From positions 185,395 to 249,394 of the forward strand of contig NW_005178839.1 in NCBI RefSeq assembly GCF_000350225.1: a stretch of DNA of 64,000 bases, read 5' to 3'. Both the position numbers and the translations under genes were made by a program. This document shows positions 10,707 to 21,352 of this stretch, piece by piece. Origin of the DNA: Chondrus crispus (Eukaryota > Rhodophyta > Florideophyceae > Gigartinales > Gigartinaceae). The number at the start of each line of letters is the position of its first letter. The first letter of the stretch is position 1. The notes under the pieces are model-generated. The model ran no database searches, was not told the DNA's origin, and was given only the letters and a program-made list of their open reading frames with translations.

Positions 10707-11709
10707 CAGTAAAGATGCACTTCAGTATGATGTGTGGTCCGTCACCGGCACACACGTCCCATCTTTTCTCCGCCCAACTCACACTGTCTCGTGGCCCCGA
10801 AGACACCCTTTGAAGTGGACCGCTCGAGGCCCATCTTGTTCAACTTTCTCCGTCCGCATCCCGCGATTCCTTTAATGACCAATTCCACCCCCGCCCTCTG
10901 GTTTCTGACGCAACCATTCACTTCAATTCTCTTTGTATCTTGAATATTCATCGCACTGTGCCGCACACCTACAAACTCAAAACTGGCTGTCTCAAGAAAA
11001 AGGAGTGGAGCTCGGATAATGAAGGAATTACCACCCTTATCTTGTGGTAAGAGTTTACCCTAAATTCTTGAGTCACTCAACAGTACCTATGAAACCGTAC
11101 TCCATGCACGCATCTCCACGGCCCGCACAACTCGTAACCTTGCTGCTGTACGTACAAATTGTATCTACGGTATTTATTGTTGTGCTGTGCTGTGTCCGAC
11201 AGACCAACCGTTCTACAATTGTACTAAGCTGAAGACAGGTCACAATTTTCGAGAATAAATATTACCTGAAGTAAGACAGGTACGGCACCGTACTGTAAAA
11301 GTACCGTAGTTGCAAACTTGATGAGCGTGTATTCAATAAAACGGACGACAGAGTCGACCACATTGCCGGTAACGAGCGACACTTTACTTTGCTCGGCATT
11401 CTTCGATTTAATTGTTTTTTTTTTAAAAACAAGCGAACAAAAAAGCACTCATCAACATTGCAACAGGGCACATGTGTCGCACAGACGGTATGAAGCGCAA
11501 TCCGTCAATCATTTTGAGCACGGGAGCACTAGCAACCTCTGGAATCCCGATTCCCGTCCCTGCTTCCACTGTTCACACCCCAAATATTGGACCGTTTTCC
11601 TCACACGAGAGAAAGTATACGCTTTACGCAAACCCCATCAGGCCATTAAGTTTTTTAAGTGTACAGTAGTGGCCAACCAGCACTTGCTGAACTGTTCAGC
11701 CTCTCACTC

Positions 11710-11754
11710 TACAGTACCCAAGGGTACCGTTAACGGTACCCGAGGGGTACTGTA
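11710..11754. repeat. Large palindrome with KpnI-like core
   Basis: Perfect 20-bp palindrome GGGTACCGTTAACGGTACCC at 11722-11741, flanked by a second matching arm pair: TACAGTACCC at 11710-11719 and GGGTACTGTA at 11745-11754. Can form a long cruciform or hairpin. Confidence 0.85.
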
Positions 11755-12145
11755 CAGTACTCACTCTCCTGGTAAACCGCCGCGCCCTTCCCTGCTGAGA
11801 TATGTACTGTACGTCACTTCCCCAGATCGACACTGAGCGGGTTTCTCTGTTTCATTTTGGATCTTTTCCACCCCTTGCCCGAATCGGGCGGTGATTTTAA
11901 AGTACAGTAAAGTGCAACACTGTACGGCACTGCACCTTCGAATGCAACGCCCTGCTGAAAGACTGGTTTGTACTGTACTGTAGCTTGTTTTGATTCAGTA
12001 TTCCGAGTTTCGTTATTGCAACAGGCTTGTTATTATTATCGGCAAACAGATGTTATACCTCGTTGAAATTGCTGTAGATGCGACGCGTATTGTCCGGCAC
12101 CAGAAAGTGCAGGGCCTTGTTGCTTCGAGAGGGCCGTTTCGTGGG

Positions 12146-12181
12146 GGTCTCGCTCTCTAAATTACTCTAGAGAGCGAGACC
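12146..12181. repeat. 13-bp inverted repeat
   Basis: Arms GGTCTCGCTCTCT (12146-12158) and AGAGAGCGAGACC (12169-12181) around a 10-nt loop, directly abutting the inverted repeat at 12182-12249. Confidence 0.85.
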
Positions 12182-12249
12182 TGTCATTGGGAGACTGCAG
12201 TACTGTAGTACAGTACTTTAATACAGTGTACTGCAGTCTCCCAATGACA
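12182..12249. repeat. 22-bp inverted repeat, possible tiny MITE
   Basis: Arms at 12182-12203 and 12228-12249 are perfect complements (TGTCATTGGGAGACTGCAGT and two more bases). The 24-bp centre is built of GTACAGTAC-type words. The whole could be a very small foldback element. Confidence 0.8.
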
Positions 12250-12738
12250 TTCGAGACTGGACGTGCGCTGCGTAGGATCCTCATTCAGCGTTGGTTTCCG
12301 AAGTCTAAATATAACGCGATATTTCTAGTCGCCATCTCATCGTTCAACGAGAGTTTTTATTTCAGGAAGACGTTTGCAATACAGTTACTGTGCGTTGGTT
12401 GGTTAGTGAGCAGAAACCGGCGCCGTCGTGGTGCTCGGCACTCCTTTCACAATCCCTTTTTCACAGTTATTTATTATGAGGCAATTTGCGTTCAATATCT
12501 GAGAATGCGCCGTGCATACAGCGACACCCTTTAGAAAGCAGAACGGCGGCAAGTTAATATTCCTATAATAATTCCGCTCTGCCTGTCTGTGGCCCGCTCT
12601 CAACATTTATCGGCACGTCCACCGGATGTTCAACTTTCAAAAACACCTACATCTCTTGCATGCCGAGGCATCTTGCAAGCCGAAGATTTTATTCCTAAAC
12701 TGCAGCCCTGCCCGACGCGCCTTAGCTTGAGTAACCGT

Positions 12739-12808
12739 AGGAAACGCCCTCCCCCAGGTGTTGACACCTGGGGGAGGGGCGTTCCTATGCCCGCTGACAT
12801 CAGCGGGC
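12739..12808. repeat. Two adjacent strong hairpins
   Basis: First hairpin: a ~23-bp stem with one offset, AGGAAACGCCCTCCCCCAGG... (12739-12761) against its complement at 12764-12786. Second: perfect 9-bp stem GCCCGCTGA / TCAGCGGGC (12789-12797, 12800-12808) with a 2-nt loop. No gene nearby explains them as terminators. Confidence 0.8.
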
Positions 12809-13146
12809 CATCGTTCCCATCGCAGGACACGGACGGTACAGAAATTCCCATCTGCGTTAAAAAGACCTTAAAAAGACCTGTACTTGTACATATGTACAGT
12901 ATGTCCATCCGCGTACAATAAACCCTCAGTTCTGTACGATGCTCCACACAAGTAAGGGCCGGTCTTAACAGAGCACGTTCTTGCCCACCACCACACATAT
13001 TATATCAATTTTCTGACCTGGCGATACTCCATTGGCCTCTCACTATATTAAGTTAATAACCCTGGCTTACAGTTCAACATGTTCAAATTCGAACTGTTTC
13101 TGACATCTCCGAGGACAGAACCTCGTCATTGACATCTGTAAAAGAC

Positions 13147-15361
13147 ACGTGTATACTTCTCAGAGCAATACAGTACAGTAGTCTCTCCTTATTTGTAACA
13201 GCCAGTATTTGCAACCACCTCTTTTTTGCAACCAAAGCGGTCCACCAAGTTGGGAGAGGACAAACTTTAATCAAAAAACCATGTTGTTCCATTTTCTATT
13301 ACTGCAACCGGTTTAATGGCTTCTTACATATATTTTGCCTGCACTGAGAGCCATAAACCGTCAGAAAAATCTGGTAGTGAACCGTTGAACAGTAGAAATG
13401 CTGCTAACCCTGCTGTCAACTGTTCCACGGTTCCGTTGCAGGTTTTGAAGCAACGAAAATTGCCTTCCTTCTCGACAAAAAATAAGGCTATTTAATTAGC
13501 ACCGTGCCGTAAGGATGTGTTGCTCAATCACCAAAGCGACATCCTGTAACCCCTTCCCCCATTTTTTCACAACGCAGACCTTCATCCAATAATCCCCCCA
13601 AACGTCTCTCCTCGGCTTTTCTTCCCATGGGAAACAAAAAACTGACCCTGCTCCAAAAGAAAAAAATATGTGAGGAAAACATTCGTCGACAGAGGGCAGG
13701 TGAAACAACTTCCCATGCTGCAATTGCAAAATGGGCTAAAGCTAATCTTTCCCTCGGAGAGACTCCGAGCAAGTCAACAATGTCGCGCATTTTAAGCAAA
13801 TCGGTCAATCTTTTGTCCAGGTCTAATCAAGAAATATCAAAAAAAATCAGGGACAAGAAAGGAAAAAACCATCGCGTTGAGGAAGCACTTTTTGAGTGGG
13901 TTTGTAACCAGCATGCGGCAAGAAAAAATATCAACGGGGAATTTATTCGCCAAAAGGCGATCAAGCTGCAAGCTTTGGCAAATGAACAACTATATATTGC
14001 GGAGCGGACCAATTTATTGTTTTCGGAGGGTTGGCTGGATAAGTTTAAACGCCGTTGGGGCCTACGGGTTTTCAGGTCGCATGGTGAGGCTGGAGACGCG
14101 GACATTGAGGCAATGAGTGCAGCAATGCCAAAGCTCAGGGAAGCAATAACCGCGTATGACCGCAAAGATATTTTCAACTGTGACGAGTGCGGACTTTTTT
14201 ATCGCTTGGCACTGGACAGAACAATAGCGCTTGAAATGCTGGCGGGTCGCAAAAGGCAAAAGAGCGCATCACATTAATGCCATGCTGCAATGCAGACGGG
14301 ACAGAAAAAATAGAGCTGATGGTCATTAGAAAATCTTTTAAAACGCGATGTTTTAAAAAGAAATCAGGAGCCGAGCTAGGATTTGACTACCATGCAAACA
14401 AGAAAGCGTGGATGACGACAATTTTCTTTTTTGGATGGCTGCAGCGATTCCAAGACTACGTTGCCCGGACCCCTGGGCGCAAAGTTGTTTTGTTTATGGA
14501 TAACTGTAGTGCACATGGGACGAAGGATAATTTACCGGTTCTGTCCAACGTGAAAGTCATATTCCTTCCACCTAACTGTACCTCTAAAGTACAACCAATG
14601 GACGCAGGTATCATTGCTTCTTTAAAATTACGATACAGGAAGTTTCATATGGAGAGGGCACTGGACAACCTCGATTCGGATGTTAAGGACATTTACAAGG
14701 TTGACTTGTTGATGGCGATGACGTGGTTTAAAAGGGCATGGATGGAGCTTCCGGCGTCCAGTATTGAAAACTGTTGGAAGCATACTGGTCTGCTTGGTTC
14801 TGCTCAGGTACCATCACATGCTGCGGATGCATCATTGACCGCGGAACTTCAGAGAAATATAGATGGACTGGTGCCCATGGGTCGAAGAATTGCCATTGCG
14901 GATCTACTGAATCCAGCTGGTGAGGACGATTGTCATCAACAGTCTACGGATGACGACCTTATAGATTTAATTGTACGGGATCATAGGGGTGATTTGGGTA
15001 GTGATGGTGAAGACGAGGACTATGTAGTGCCTCTTCCCGGGACGAAGGAGCAACTTAGAGTGCTTGCAATTGCGAAGCGCATCGTCGAGTCCACTTGTGA
15101 TGACAATGCTGCGTTTTTGCGTGCAGTGTGCATTGCACAGAAAACATTAAGGCGACAGGAATCCAAAGGTCTACAGCAGAGCACCATTGATGAGTTTTTG
15201 AAATAAATATGAGACATTCGAAACGATTGGTCAGGAACGCATGGTATGATACATTTCTTTGTTTGCAACCCCCCTTTTGTTGAAACCAGATCTGTCCACC
15301 AAGCGGTTGCAAATAAAGAGAGACTACTGTACACTGTATTGCTCTGAGAAGTATACACGTA
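13147..15361 (+). mobile_element. pogo/Tigger-like DNA transposon 1
   Basis: Inner ends CAGTAGTCTCTCC at 13176 and its complement ending at 15329 are flanked by TA (13174-13175, 15330-15331), the target duplication of Tc1/mariner-pogo elements. The match continues outward: ACGTGTATACTTCTCAGAGC and the next ~8 bases (from 13147) reappear inverted up to 15360, and inwards as TTATTTG. The terminal repeat may therefore be ~50 bp, or the element sits inside another inverted repeat. It carries a transposase at 13627-15206. The second transposon begins at the very next base after the outer repeat. Confidence 0.7.
13627..15206 (+). pseudogene. pogo/Tigger-like DDE transposase, one frameshift
   Basis: Cut-and-paste transposase with CENP-B-type helix-turn-helix DNA-binding regions followed by a DDE_1 catalytic domain. 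The N-terminal half (13627-14277) has the HTH segment (LTLLQKKKICEENIRRQRAG, then PSKSTMSRILSKS) and the first catalytic Asp in FNCDECGLFYRL. The C-terminal half (from about 14260, another frame, to 15206) has the second Asp in VLFMDNCSAHG and the third in KVQPMDAGIIASL. The frames meet in an A-rich stretch near 14260-14266, consistent with a single 1-base deletion or a sequencing error. The C-terminus QQSTIDEFLK resembles the PCNA-binding motif known in pogo transposase, but with Leu at the last aromatic position. Otherwise intact, so recently active. Confidence 0.85.
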
Positions 15362-17364
15362 CAGTGATTCCGCGATAATGGAATACCCCTAATAGAATAA
15401 TCTCGATACAAAGATCTCGAATGCATCCACCAATACGGGAACCACGAAATTGTATCGAAAAAACAAGACCGTGGACATATCCGTTTAGAGAATACCAAAT
15501 TCACAAATCGCCGAGGTCCAGCAATGTGGAAAATGAATGTACTGCGTCATGACTCGGCGTGGGACAACTATCCGTTACCATTACCTGTTTGGTACCGCAT
15601 CCGATATCCTTTAACACGTCTTCACCCCACACTCCTAAACCGAAATCCAGCAATTGCGATTCCTTTTTTCCTCCACGCCAATCGACCACAAAATGACCCT
15701 TCACACCCTCACACACAAGCAAAAAACTGCCATTTGCCGGGAGGTGCAGCACAGAAAGGCAAAGGGAGAGCCTACAAAACAGAAAGAAATCTGCCGAGTG
15801 GGCCGTCAGAATGCTAAAGCTGTCGTTCTGTCCCTCAAAACCAGTTATTTCCAGAATACTGTCGGACAAACTTTCCCTCCCTATTGGCGAATCTTCCATC
15901 AAACGGCAGTGACATGGCACCAATCCTCATATTGAAAAGGCTCTCTCCAGTTGGGTAAATTCCCAGTACAGTAGACGCGTTTGCGTCAATGGTCAAATGA
16001 TCAAACAGCAAGGCCTTCGATTGATGCACGAAGTAAACCAAATATTGCCGCCTGATCAAGAGCTCCGCATGGGATTTTCAAATGGTTGGCTCTCTCGCAT
16101 TCAGAAGCGATGGAATTTTCGGTCCAGGAAGATGCATGGAGAGGGGGGAGATGCCATCATGGATGGCATTGAGGAAAAAATCAAGCTCATCAAGGCAAAG
16201 TTGCGGCAATAAAAACCTCAGAACATTTGGAACGACGATGAGATCGGTCTTTTCTTTTGCATGCCATCAGACCGGACGATCTCTTCCCAGCCCATGCCCG
16301 GTCGTAAGAAGGAAAAAAAGAGGATGACGTTGCTTGTCTGCACGAATGCAGATGGGTCGCAAAAAATGCCCCTTATGATCATCGGAACAGTTCATAGGCC
16401 GCGCGCTTTTCAAAAGAAGACTGGTCAGGAATTGGGGTTTGATTACTGGAACAACAAAAAGGCCTGATGAACAGTACGTTGTTTTTCGACTGGCTAAAAC
16501 GATTTACTTCGTTTATTGCAAAGGATCGTGAGCGCAAGGTTATTTTGCTGCTTGACAATTCTAGCGCCCATGGGACCGCAGACAGCATTCCCCAACTGTC
16601 GAATGTCGAACTTTTGTTCCTGCCCCCGAACACTACGGCAAAGTTGCAGCCGATGGATGCAGGGCTGATCGCCTGTCTGAAGCGGGGATACAGAAAGTGG
16701 CAGTATGAAATGGCTTTAGATATTCTCAATTCTAACATGTGCAACATTTACAAAGTCGATCAGCTTGTGGCCATGAAAGTTTTCAAGGCTGTGTGGCAAG
16801 AGCTTTCAGCATTAAGCATACAAAACTGCTGGAACAGCACTGGATTGACGTCCACTGACACCCGGAATACAGTCGTGGACATTCAAGATGAGGATGTAAA
16901 CGGCCTTGTTGAGACGCTCGTTCCCGCACCATCGCGAATGTCTCTTGCTGAAATTTTAAACGTTGACAACAACGACTGTTTTGAGATGCACGATATTGGT
17001 TCTCTTACGGAAACAGTCGTGCGAAATTTGACGTCAAATGAGACCAATTTAGAATCTGGGGATGAATCGGATGAGCAAGAGGCATTACCCGGCTTTGAGG
17101 AAAGGAAGCGGTGTATTGATGTGACAATGCGCTTGATTCTGGAGGAAGAGGAGCCTGACTTTGCAGCTTTAAAATGTTTACGACGCTTGAGAGGGAATAT
17201 TTATCGTCGCGAAAGACGTCGTGCAAGGCAGACCACAATGGACAGCTTTTTCAGTAAACAGTGAGCCTGTATTGGCCTTATCATACTACCTCACAAGGGA
17301 ATATCCTCGATAGCGGAATGCTGGGACTGTCCACGAAGCGCATTCCCTTATCGAGGAATCACTG
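15362..17364 (+). mobile_element. pogo/Tigger-like DNA transposon 2
   Basis: Left end CAGTGATTCCGCGATAATGG at 15362, and right end at 17345-17364 whose complement reads CAGTGATTCCTCGATAAGGG. TA flanks both ends (15360-15361 and 17365-17366). Length 2,003 bp. It inserted immediately outside the extended terminal repeat of transposon 1, so the two lie end to end in the same orientation. Its terminal sequence differs from that of transposon 1, so the two are different subfamilies. Confidence 0.85.
15693..17264 (+). pseudogene. pogo/Tigger-like DDE transposase, multiply broken
   Basis: Diverged relative of the transposase at 13627-15206, with the same order of regions. N-terminal HTH (LTHKQKTAICREVQ, from the ATG at 15693) is followed after frame changes by PSKPVISRILSDK. 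Further on are a CENP-B-like segment (15997-16212) ending in TAA, the first catalytic Asp in IWNDDEIGLFF just after that stop, and a segment to 16467 ending in TGA. An uninterrupted C-terminal part (16467-17264) has LLLDNSSAHG and KLQPMDAGLIACL. At least four lesions, so inactive. The C-terminus QTTMDSFFSKQ is a textbook PIP box (Q-x-x-M-x-x-F-F), matching the PCNA interaction described for pogo. Confidence 0.8.
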
Positions 17365-17503
17365 TACAAACTTCGAAGAAGTCCGAATCTGGATCCAAAA
17401 CTAGCTTACACAAAAGGCGCCAGTTTCAAGAGAGTACCTCTTGCCGCTTTGGTCCACGACACCAAACCTCGATCAGCTCTTCCCCTCACTAACTTTACTC
17501 ACA

Positions 17504-18983
17504 ATGTCGTCTTCCCCCGCAAACCTTCTCTTCTCCGTCGGGCATCCAGTGAATACTTCAGGATCTGTGGTCATCCGACAGTCGCCCCGCCTTCTGAAAA
17601 AAACCCGAGTTGATGATCCATAGTGCAGCGCAAACAGCTGCGTGATTAGTCCACCACCCCAATTTTCTGGTGCGGAAGTAATTAGCTCGCCAAGATCTGT
17701 CGATGACGCTCTACCGGATGTTACCATCCAGCACATCTACAACTACTTTTTCGAAATGACAAAAAGTGATTTAAGAAGTATCGGGCGAGTTTGGAAACAG
17801 CGGACGACAGGATCGAAGCTCACACAGGTTTATCGAATGTTTAGATTTGTCAAAGAACGCGTCTCTCTCGGCCAAGATCCTGTACAGATCACCAAAGAGA
17901 ATAAGTTTTGTGAGGACATATTTGACTACCTTCAGAAAAAGAGCGAAAAAACGAACCGTATATTCAATCTCCGCACACAGATGATATCGAATTCGAGCTG
18001 GAAAAGCATGGAGATCCAGTCGGAGAGCAAAAACAGTCACGTCGTACGGCAGCAGATCCATTTGGCAGACAGAACCAAAAAGCCCCCCAAAGCGCCAGAC
18101 AAGGCGCCGAAGCGCAACTGCTCGATCCAGACACCCCTGACTTCTCGCTGTCTGAATTTGCCCTACTGATTGTGATTTTAAAGGAGGGCGAAAAGGCGAG
18201 AAATGCCTTCATGAACTTGCACCAGGAATTGACACGCACACAGCAAGACGCAGGTATAGGACGGGATGATTTTTGGGGTACTATTGCTAACCGGTTTAAT
18301 GATTTTTCGTTGTCTCTGCACTTTCCCTTTGATGGCACATTAGGACAAGACACTGACCCGTCGCTTCCACCTCTCGCAGTACGAAGTGGAGGGGTCTTAA
18401 AGTCTCAATTCAGCAACGCGAGATCAAAGTTTACAACATATATAAGCCGTTGGAACATTTCCGGAAATAATGATCCGAACACGTTTGTGAATTTTTTGCC
18501 AAGATCAATGGCAGACTGCACATGTTTCCGAAGCGGCTGTGTATTATTTTTACTGTTGCACAAGTCGGGCGACCCGATGAGGACACGTCTTTTTTGGAAT
18601 GCACTACAAAACTAGTCAAAGGGAAAGTTGGCTATGATGAGGGCATATCTGGTGAGGCAACGGAGCATATACGTGCGAAAAGACGTAGCAGTAGGTCCAG
18701 TCGGTCATGTGCAACCGAGAACAACAGTATTCAGGGGCATTTATCTTCGCTTGTTGATGTAGTGCAGCAAATGGCGAACAGCAGCGAAGTGAACATCGCT
18801 GGAAATGAGAAGTCAACCGTGCATGCAGATCTTTTACAGGAGCAGGACTTGGACAAATTGTTTGAGTTGACATTTAAAGCGGCAGAGAGGGTGGAAGCGG
18901 CTAAGAAAACGTCAGATCTCCCTAACGATAATGGAATATTGAGGGCAGCACAACTCCACTATCAGCGACTCATGCAGAAATAA
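17504..18983 (+). pseudogene. Unrecognised gene with stop and two frameshifts
   Basis: A long protein-like signal passes through three frames: 17504-17970 with an in-frame TAG at 17621-17623, then about 17980-18500, then about 18500-18983. The switches lie near 17975 and in a T homopolymer near 18500, each repaired by one base, so they look like indels rather than introns. The composite is about 490 codons. Visible features are an SPRLLKK-type basic N-terminus, an Asp/Glu- and Gln-rich middle, DDFWGTIANRFNDFS followed by RSKFTTYISRW (Trp/aromatic spacing reminiscent of trihelix/SANT DNA-binding folds), FPKRLCIIFTVAQVG, and a Lys/Glu-rich, probably helical C-terminus. Family not recognised. 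It starts 140 bp beyond transposon 2 and may belong to another mobile element. Confidence 0.5.
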
Positions 18984-19299
18984 ATGCAGCATAGAAAAGT
19001 TTCTGGTGATCTACAAGAGACAGACGATAGCTAACCTGAAGTAAGTTGAAACTCAGTCCGGTATACCTGACCTCCTTTTCTGTTTCCTTGTCTTTGCGTT
19101 CTCGTTTATGCGAGTAGCGCAAAAAATCCCCAGGTTCCAAGACTTTTGCCGTGGCGCTCATAGAAGCGCCGGGTGGTGGTGGGACACGGCAATAAACCGA
19201 ATTAATTACCTGGACTGGTATAAGAAAGATATGTTTTCGAAGACGTCCCCAGTATTCTTCCCATCCCTCCTTCATTCCTTTCTCCTTCCCTCCTGACTG
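18984..19299. other. Spacer, nothing recognised
   Basis: Between the broken gene at 17504-18983 and the minus-strand hydrophobic fragment. No motif or repeat noted. Confidence 0.4.
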
Positions 19300-20098
19300 A
19301 GTGTAGGGGTGGGCGGGCTGTCGGGGGTGAGAGCCGGCGCGGCGGAAGACGAGCAGGCCGAGGGCGGAGGCGGGCAGAGTGGCGAGCACGAAGGCGGCCG
19401 AGCCGGCCAGGTTCTTGTCGGCGCAGGCCACCTGACGGCGCCTGAGCAGCGGGCGGCGAAGTCCGCAGCGGGGTCTGCTGAGGCGAGGTTGAGCAACGGG
19501 GCGAGGGCGAGCGGGGTCTGGGAGAGGAGAAGCGTGGAGGCGAGCAGGACGGCGCAGTAGAAGAGTGCGCCGGCGAGGGCGTCGCGCCGGTTGAGGCGGC
19601 GCGACAGGGAGGCGACGAACACGGCGGGGCGCAGACAGCGAGAAGGCCTCCAGCAAAGGCGGCAGGGTGGCGAGAAGCAGTGGGGCGACGGCGAGGTGGC
19701 GAGCAGTGGCGGGGCTACATCGAGGTAGCGCGCGGAGGTGGCTGCAGAGTAGAGCGGACCAGACGACAGGAAGACCAGGGGCGGCCGTGAGGTGGACGAG
19801 CTTGGCGTTGAGGAGCGGAGGGAGCAAGGGCCGCGAGAGCAGTTAGAGGCACTGCCAGTGTGAGGAGGGCGGCGATGGCAGACGGAGCAATAGCTGCGTT
19901 GTACTCGCATGAATTCTCGATGCTCGTGTTTCTTCGACCCGCTCACCGGCGCCCTCACCACGTCTGACCCACAAATCGCGGGCTACCAGTATATTAGACA
20001 TTGCATGTGCCCCTTTCACAGGCGCGTTGCTGCTCGCTCCCGTAGTTGCTAAAGCGATTTGCCCCGCGTCCTGTCATTGGTGCACCAATGCTGCCTTC
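19300..20098 (-). pseudogene. Hydrophobic multi-pass protein remnant
   Basis: Reading the minus strand across two or three frames gives alternating hydrophobic segments: NAKLVHLTAAPGLPVVWSAL, then LLLATLPPLLEAF, then DALAGALFYCAVLLASTLLL, then SAAFVLATLPASALGLLVF. This suggests an integral membrane protein with about four membrane segments. The pattern is loosely reminiscent of small DUF4149/TMEM205-type proteins, but that is only a weak resemblance. Frames are broken. From about 19770 to 20098 the DNA matches the end of the 1,541-bp array unit, so this is either the older partial copy or the source of the sub-repeats. It is cut at 20098 by the solo LTR. Confidence 0.4.
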
Positions 20099-20730
20099 TG
20101 TGGCATAATTGCCGACGACTACTGTATACATTAGATTTGCAATTAGATCTAGATCTCGCTGTAAGGTACGAACCTTACAGCCGGCGCGCGCGCATATCTT
20201 ACAGCGCGTGCGCCAGCACTCGTGTACGACACGTGTGCTGTCAGCCCGATGGCTGACAGTATTACAGTGCGGGACGACCCGCACTGGTACAGTAGCACGA
20301 TACTGTACTATAGTATGATAACTTCGATTTGTATATTAAATAGGAGGAAGGGCGCCGGCCGGGAGAGGACCAAGGTAGCTTGGTCACGATCCACGACCGC
20401 GGCGAAACCCTCCAGCTTACTCTAATTAGGCGACACCTTCGCACGCCTTTTTAGTTAGGGACCGGCACGGGTCGGGTTGCGCGACACGCGAGCGAGCTGG
20501 GATCCGCTTCCGCCTGTCAGCGATGGTACGTCACCCAGCGCTGCTCCGGGGTGTTGAGGCGTCGATCCGCTCGTGCGTGCGCTCGACCTACCCCGACCCG
20601 CTCTACCACACTGCTACCGGGCCCGTGCCCGGTTCCGTGAGCAGGAGGAGTCCCCCCGTCTTCCGCCGATCAAGGGTCACCGTCGGACTGTTAGCAACAC
20701 CCCTCCGCCGTTGGGGGTGTTTATGCTACA
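20099..20730 (+). mobile_element. Solo LTR, TGTAGCATAA family, with 5-bp target duplication
   Basis: Starts TGTGGCATAATTG and ends GGGTGTTTATGCTACA, the termini of the LTRs at 27478 and 52953. It is flanked by CCTTC on both sides (20094-20098, 20731-20735). The unoccupied site, a single CCTTC in GCTGCCTTCTTAGCG, is present in the array at 22272-22276 and 23813-23817. Internal sequence is gone, as after LTR-LTR recombination. Confidence 0.92.
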
Positions 20731-20757
20731 CCTTCTTAGCGTGTACTCCCGTCGCGA

Positions 20758-21123
20758 TACCGCTTTCCCCGTCCACGACGTCTCGCAGAGGCGGTGCGTG
20801 AGCAAAGATAATCTGCCCGCTCACATAATCTTTTAGCATTACACGCGTCGATCGGCTCTGATCGGGCTTGTTTTGGTCGCTCATGAACCTGCGCGCTCGT
20901 ACTTGAGTGTCGAGAAGCATCGTGACAGAAATATCGCGTTGAGCATGAAGTCTTCCAATTCAGTGGCATCGAGCACAGACTGGAGGTTTCGTTGGTCTTC
21001 ATGCACACAAGGGCTCGAGTAGAGCAAAGTTTTATCGCCTCCATGATTAGAGCCTCCTTCTCCCGGTTGCCGCCTTCGAGTCAGAGCTCGTCCAGGATCG
21101 CTTTTCATCGCTTTCCTGCCCAT
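20758..21123 (-). pseudogene. LSG1: LSG1-like N+C terminal chimera, array copy 1
   Basis: LSG1 is the cytoplasmic circularly permuted GTPase that releases the export adaptor NMD3 from 60S ribosomal subunits. Minus strand from the ATG at 21121-21123 reads MGRKAMKSDPGRALTRRR... with HEDQRNLQSVLDATELEDF, like the conserved LSG1 N-terminus (MGR start, RLNLQSV, then an LDDFL-type word). After ~70 residues the similarity jumps frame, at about 20920, to KPDQSRSTRVMLKDYVSGQI then IFAHAPP, like the LSG1 C-terminal segment (DQPRSARYILKDYV..KLLY..PPP). The ~400-residue GTPase core is absent. The N-terminal frame ends in a stop soon after the junction, so no functional GTPase can be made. Family assignment is from memory of motifs. 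Confidence 0.6.
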
Positions 21124-21352
21124 AGAGTGTGTAAGTGAGGCTATCGTTCCCTGGCGCACTAGAATCTCTTGCGACGTCTGGATGAATAGTTCAGTAAGTC
21201 TCCGGGAGAGAGGGGGAGGAAGGCGTGTCAAGAGCAGTGAACCAAAAGTTGCCAATATGAACTGAGCTACTGGGAAAGGTAACAACGACGAGCGGTGGAA
21301 GTGTGGCGTCAGACTACAGCAAGAATATTACAATAGAATCGTGACTTAACCA

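Larger units (their letters stand above)
9417..13146. other. Non-coding region with inverted repeats
   Basis: About 3.7 kb with no supported gene. Short overlapping frames (for example minus 10029-10505, plus 11318-11836) lack domains and conflict with one another. The region is rich in TACTGTA/TACAGTA words and holds several perfect inverted repeats listed separately. Confidence 0.4.

Noticed and set aside
15362..17364. Introns rather than lesions explaining the broken second transposase
   Set aside because: Breaks are isolated stops and one-base shifts without GT-AG boundaries at the matching places in the related intact frame.
18970..19827. Single 285-residue minus-strand membrane protein
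   Set aside because: Hydrophobic segments that should be contiguous fall in different frames, and the C-terminal part runs into unrelated DNA. I list it as a remnant.
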